From assembly GCA_028753945.1 (NCBI GenBank), contig JAPNXP010000002.1:7378001-7442000 (forward strand): a stretch of DNA of 64,000 nucleotides. Reading direction: 5' to 3'. A program made the position numbers and the translations under genes. The notes below the pieces were generated by a model. It did not search any database. It saw nothing but the letters and a program-made list of their open reading frames with translations, and was not told where the DNA came from. Below, piece after piece: positions 59,517 to 64,000 of the stretch. Position 1 is the first letter of the stretch. Each line of letters begins with the position of its first letter. This DNA comes from Hexactinellida sp. DTS-2022 (Eukaryota > Porifera > Hexactinellida).

Positions 59517-59837
59517 TTAAGGGCAAAGACAATGAATTTATGTAATTTTAAAAAGCCCATAAATTACAATTAATAGTTTAAAATTTTACCCACCATGGAT
59601 TAAAAAGATACTTGTACTTTGTTGAGCAATTTGTAGAGTAATTTCAAAAAAGATAAACTTGATTTATTTCAATGATTTTTCCTACAAAATTCACACGAGA
59701 CAGATACAACTTACCCATACAAAAGTGTTTATATTGCAACATACTATCAGGAAAAATCCATTACTATGATAGATATCACGATAAATATGTCATTATTTAA
59801 TTTGTTCTAACAAAATGTCAATAAATGTTACTTTACC

Positions 59838-60350
59838 GTAGACTGCCTAATCGCCACACAGTGTGTTAGTGCCAAAAAACGTAAGTAAATATTCTCTCAA
59901 ATTTCAAAAGATTTCCGATTTAAACAGGTTTAGATATTCTCTATCGATTTCAATCAAAAAAAGTTTTTTTGGAATTTTAAGAAGATGACATAGCATAAAA
60001 GTGTTATCTGCCACTTGAATGCCACTTCAATTAGAAAAATTAAAATGTAAACTTGGGCTTTGCAAAACATCTTAGTTTTGGAATTCAATGTATAGTCCTT
60101 TTTAGAATGTTTTACTCGTGTTTTTATAGAGTACATAATAGGAATCTTTTACATTTTTTCGTCATCCATGGTTCAAAAAAACAAACTTTAGTTGTTTTAA
60201 TTTATTGATGTAGCTTCAGAAGTATGGTCCCAATCGTTTGAAATATGTTATCCAAAATGGAATATAATGGCTCCACATGATGTAGCTTTCAAAGTAAGAC
60301 TAACTTCCTATATTCTTAGCATATTTTGCTTCAAAGAAAAATTGTTTGTA
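59838..60350 (+). mobile_element. Left part of a CTGTAGACTGCC-family TTAA element
   Basis: Begins CCGTAGACTGCCTAATCGCC after TTTA (a changed TTAA) and follows the order of 8584-9080, including the TCTCTATCGATTT and CATCCATGGTTCA blocks. The right terminus is not present. Confidence 0.65.
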
Positions 60351-60944
60351 AACATTTTTTGGAGAAATACTGAGCAAAATCTTTCAAAAGTTTTTTATTG
60401 TTGACAAAATATGACTGGCTTGATGAATTTTGCATATAAAAGTTCATTCTTTGTATTTAATTCTAGGATTGAGGTGACCAAAGTGTGTCAAATTGGAAAA
60501 TTAATAGTAATTTTTCTTAGAAATTTCTTGAGAGTACACATTGGTTACAATACAATCCAAAAATGCAATAAAAGAGCAATAGACAATGATTGGGATTTTA
60601 TCTAAATTTTTGAAATTTCTAGAGTATACCTGAACCTTAACAATTCAGTATAGATTCAGCGATATAAGATAGACGCATATTTCCTTATATTAAAAAAATC
60701 TGCAATCATCCAAAGATAGTTCGATTTTTGATAACAGTTATATGTTTTCTACTTCATTTGATCGTTATTAGAATTCATTAGAGAAATAATACTAGAAGGA
60801 TAAACTAGATACAATTAATTCTGAAAATTACCTTAGGGCGTCACCGTTAACGACCTTGGAAATTTCTTGAGAGCAGCCAATACAATTCATCTGATATTTA
60901 TATTTAAGGTTAATTTACCCCAGGTGAATGAAATTTCTTGTATT

Positions 60945-61157
60945 ACTCTGTAATTGTGAGAATAGATCCCTATACGATACAAAGCAATAAACCAAAAAGA
61001 AAATGTCTCTATCTAATATACTTTTTATTTTTTGTCGGTTTCAAAATTTGGCTAATACAAATCACCCATAGGGCGATTTCCAAAATTGGTGGGCGATATT
61101 ATGCGGTATTTTGGGAATGCGGCCATCAATGTTTGTTATCAGAATCAATATTTAATA
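60945..61157. repeat. Dispersed repeat, copy 2 (partner at 28470-28690)
   Basis: Same blocks and orientation as copy 1, for example GATATTATGCGGTATTTTGG and GCGGCCATCAATGTTTGTT. Confidence 0.75.
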
Positions 61158-61605
61158 GGCTTAAAACACTTTGATAATTCTTAGGATAGTACCATTTTGT
61201 AGCTGCTTGCATAGTTAAACTCAACTTCTAGTAAAGACAATGGATTCGAAATTACACATTAAGCATTCATATACTTATCCAGTCTCGGGGCCATAAATAA
61301 CTAATGAATGATATAACACAAACTTCAAACCTTATTCTTCATTAAAATGATAAATAGAAAACACCACCTAATTAACATGCAATAAACAGAGATAGACATA
61401 CTGAAGAATAAGGTAGAAGCAATAACCCAAACGATTTAATACATCCAATAATGTCTTAGAAAGTTTGCTTGCAACTTGATAAAAGTTTATCAAATAATTT
61501 TTTTTTAAATGCTCAGGAAAATCGTTATAATAATTGCATTATCATGATTATTATGATTAATCGCGTTAACAAATACTAGAAGTATAAATTATATTGGTAT
61601 TGTAT

Positions 61606-61862
61606 ATTCCCCAGAAACAAAGAAGCACCGTGTGTACTCGAACAGCATCCCACGTCTCGGAGACGCAGCAATCTCAGCCAACACCTCGCTCAGGAATACT
61701 TACATCTGAGTCTCAGAAAACCCCGTTCCTCCAGTCTTCTCTGTAGGCTCTTTTCGAGGGCGGTGACACTGTTCCCATTGAGGACATTTAAGTAGTCGAA
61801 AACTGTTTCTTCTTCGTCTCGGAGGCTCCCTACGCGATATATTCGCGCCCACAAACACTAGA
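61606..61862 (-). pseudogene. Unrecognised coding-like block
   Basis: The GC content rises sharply. One minus-strand frame reads RVGSLRDEEETVFDYLNVLN then SVTALEKSLQRRLEERGF; after a shift of one base another frame reads SEVLAEIAASPRRGMLFEYT. A possible acceptor (TTCTAG) lies near 61860 and a GTAAGT donor near 61705. It could be a host exon or a dead mobile-element gene; I do not recognise the family. Confidence 0.35.
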
Positions 61863-62001
61863 ATTTACATAATGGAGGTAGTCAAGCTTCCCCTGAATTG
61901 AGGAATTGAGTAAAAATTAGGATATAATAACATTTCCTTTGATATTTTCTATTAAATATCACGAAATAACTTGGCTTATGATATACATCATATAAAATGT
62001 A

Positions 62002-62106
62002 TTCCAAAGCTTCCACCAAAAATTGAATTCAGACAATCGTAAGACCACCGTCTACCACACTCAAAGTAATGGACAAGCGCACAACAAAATCCTCAAACAT
62101 AAGTGA
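62002..62106 (+). pseudogene. Possible LTR-retrotransposon integrase scrap
   Basis: One plus frame reads TTVYHTQSNGQAHNKIL. This resembles the TTPYHPQSNGQAERFN stretch of gypsy/BEL integrases around the third catalytic residue, here with the Glu replaced by His. No other integrase motif is present around it. Confidence 0.45.
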
Positions 62107-62505
62107 AATTCAGTTTCCCTAGTGAATTCAAGTTTAATACTACGTATTTCATTTTCAAAATCAATAAAATGAATTCGAAAAGGATGCTGAGTTGCCAGAC
62201 AAGCTTCAACCTGCTGTATTTTCTACCAACACTCAGTTCAATAGAGCATCAAGCTCCACAGCATTTCGACTCATTTTGGAAAAGAGAGCGATCCATTCCC
62301 CCGTCTGAACTTGATATCTGGAGCTCATGAGCATACTCTAGATCAGTGGTTCTTAACCTTTTCTCTGCCATTTCCCACTTTGGAATACCTAGTTGCTCTA
62401 TTCCCCACCTAAATATGAACTTAATTTAAAAAGTAAATGGTGCTCATATACTTTATGGGTACTCTTAATAATATCCATTATAATATTATTGTTATTAGTC
62501 CAGTG

Positions 62506-62663
62506 CATTGGCGGCGCCAGCCAGCCGCCACTGGTGGGGCACAATTGCGTCACAGGTGGGGCACAGGCTGTTAAATTGGGGCACACTCATATCAATGATG
62601 TGGGGCACACTTAATTTAGGTGGGGCATAGGCCCCACCTGGTCCCACCCTCGCGCCGCCTCTG
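62506..62663. mobile_element. hAT MITE, 158 bp, TSD GTCCAGTG
   Basis: The termini are CATTGGCGGCGC and, read inward, CAGAGGCGGCGC. GTCCAGTG lies at 62498-62505 and 62664-62671. GTGGGGCACA blocks repeat inside. Confidence 0.88.
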
Positions 62664-62700
62664 GTCCAGTGACACTTATAAATATATAACTATGTATCAT

Positions 62701-62852
62701 CAGGGTTGTAAATCAAGCCAAATATTTCAAATATTTGATTTAATTTGAATTGATTCACGGGAATATTGAGTGGCAAATGATTTGATTTGAAAATATTTGA
62801 AATCAAAAATGATTTGATTTAAGAAAAGATAAATTATATATTTACAGCCCTG
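62701..62852. mobile_element. hAT-like MITE (CAGGGTTGTAAAT ends)
   Basis: The ends are CAGGGTTGTAAATC and, read inward, CAGGGCTGTAAATA, with AAATATTTGA palindromes between. The flanking 8-mers do not match clearly, so the call rests on the ends alone. Confidence 0.6.
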
Positions 62853-63093
62853 CTATATGTTCATTTAGATTTTTTTTCCCACAAGGGAAACTAAGGCTTT
62901 GGAAATTCTCCTGCCAAAGATTTTCTGTAGTCCTGCCAAACTAGACCATCTTATAATATAACATATTTACAGCAAATAAAACTAGTCCGACCATAGCCGG
63001 ACCAGCAGAACAGAGTGTTATGCCTATGCAAAGGATATTTCTTGAAAAGGGCTATATAAAATTTCTAAGCAAGTCAAGGCGATATTTGAATTT

Positions 63094-63171
63094 GATTCTA
63101 TATGGATTTGAGCACCCCAGGTAACTCCGTTCGCACGAAGTTCCCAGAGGTGCTCAAATCCGTATAGAATC
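63094..63171. repeat. Long hairpin, 23-bp arms
   Basis: GATTCTATATGGATTTGAGC pairs with GCTCAAATCCGTATAGAATC (one mismatch), around a loop of about 30 bp. Probably a small foldback element. Confidence 0.7.
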
Positions 63172-63719
63172 ATATTGATTCGTGATTTCCACACTAAATT
63201 TGATTGAGCATTTTGTTTTTTAATATTTGATATGTCACGGGAATCTCAGACTAATTCTCGTGTCAATGTTTATAATGAACAACGGGCCAGCGTAGCGAGC
63301 GTGCGAATTTTTTGGGCACTCGAACCCTCTAGAAGTCCAGAATTTGTCTGGACAACACTGCAGGTATGATTTGGAAGCAGTGAATACCTGCTTAATATAC
63401 GTACGAGTTCACATAGAAATCTGAAAATAAGTAAGTATAATTTAATACAATAAATTGAACAGGTTGAATTCCAAGAAAATATTCCAAACTACTGTTAATG
63501 ATTTGTAAACTTTTTAGCCTGAAGCTCCATTCCCCACCTGAGGATCCTCAATTCCCCACCGGTTAAGTACCACTGCTCTAGATCAACAAAAAATTCTTTT
63601 GATGTTGAAGAAACGCTAGGCACAATTTTATGTTCAATCATTAGAATTTTTTAAATTAATATTTTAATGTCAATTCCAGACATGGAGAGTTTAATTGCAG
63701 TTATTATTACGTTTCTAGA

Positions 63720-63893
63720 TGAACGATTTAGCAATGCAAATACTATGTCCTTTTGAATTACATGACTTTGAAGATGAATGTATTGATCGGATTGAAGATA
63801 ATAGTTCAAGTGAAATAATGTCAGCGCGGAATAACATCATGAAAGTGCAAAGAAAATCCAAAAGAATATTTTCGATCGTAAATTCAAGCGCAA
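63720..63893 (+). CDS. Possible short exon, unrecognised
   Basis: An open frame starting MNDLAMQILCPFELHDFEDE is preceded immediately by a T-rich stretch ending TTTCTAG and followed by AATAG|GTATTT, which could be acceptor and donor sites. Residues 12-32 are acidic, residues 40-50 basic. No family is recognised and chance is a real possibility. Confidence 0.25.
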
Positions 63894-64000
63894 TAGGTAT
63901 TTATATTTGTTATGTGATTGCTTACTTAAATTGGAACTAACCCGGGTGTTATTGAAATATACTTTCTACTACTATTGGAAATAATAACATTAAATATCTG

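Larger units (their letters stand above)
59521..61300. repeat. Interspersed repeat related to 6440-7280, interrupted
   Basis: Shared blocks with 6440-6750 run up to 59834 (AATAAATG(T/G)TACTT), where a TTAA-family fragment begins. Further similarity resumes near 61210. A 28470-28690-like segment lies at 60945-61157. Confidence 0.55.
62344..63575. mobile_element. hAT non-autonomous element with TSD CTCTAGAT, carrying nested MITEs
   Basis: The termini are CAGTGGTTCTTAACC and, read inward, CAGTGGTACTTAACC. The 8-bp TSD CTCTAGAT is perfect (62336-62343 and 63576-63583). ATTCCCCACC blocks flank both subterminal regions. It contains a 158-bp hAT MITE, a CAGGGTTGTAAAT element and a hairpin at 63094-63171. 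Confidence 0.92.

Overview
This window looks like AT-rich, repeat-saturated nuclear DNA of a metazoan, probably an invertebrate; I cannot name the species. The grounds are eukaryotic DNA transposons of at least six kinds, a short GT-AG intron inside one transposase gene, microsatellites and a 115-bp satellite. No intact host gene is recognisable. Almost everything that can be named is a transposable element or its wreckage, much of it nested, and many boundaries are fixed by target-site duplications (TSDs).

Layout. Position 1-163 holds a MULE transposase scrap, followed by short TIR elements to about 5.1 kb and a decayed hAT-like coding stretch at 5.4-6.1 kb. At 8.3-13.1 kb there are inverted hAT (ZBED-like) copies, one split by a 685-bp TTAA element and the other carrying a mariner-type element. 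From 13.76 to 22.03 kb is a multi-level nest: a pogo-like element is split by a hAT element, which holds a Ginger transposon, a hAT MITE and a TTAA element, and the Ginger holds another TTAA element. At 22.5-24.4 kb a hAT MITE is split by a TA element. At 28.98-34.52 kb is a second, more decayed Ginger copy with a perfect TTAC TSD. At 35.4-37.9 kb a mariner-type MITE is split by a 2043-bp TTAA element.

From 42.36 to 45.08 kb there is a 24-unit satellite with dimeric higher-order organisation. It is followed by hAT remnants (45.5-48.8 kb) and a decayed piggyBac gene (49.4-54.9 kb). That gene is interrupted by a 2973-bp hAT, itself interrupted by a 629-bp hAT MITE. The 57.1-61.3 kb part has tandem repeats, a textbook type I hammerhead ribozyme overlapping the end of a small basic ORF (58.4-58.7 kb), stray satellite units and TTAA fragments. 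The end (62.3-63.6 kb) is one more hAT nest.

The two strongest leads are the hammerhead ribozyme at 58681-58736, suggesting a Penelope-related element or retrozyme, and the 2A-like ribosome-skipping motif near the N terminus of the Ginger transposase (18694-18720). The abundance of TTAA-flanked elements without transposase, next to a dead piggyBac gene, is the third.
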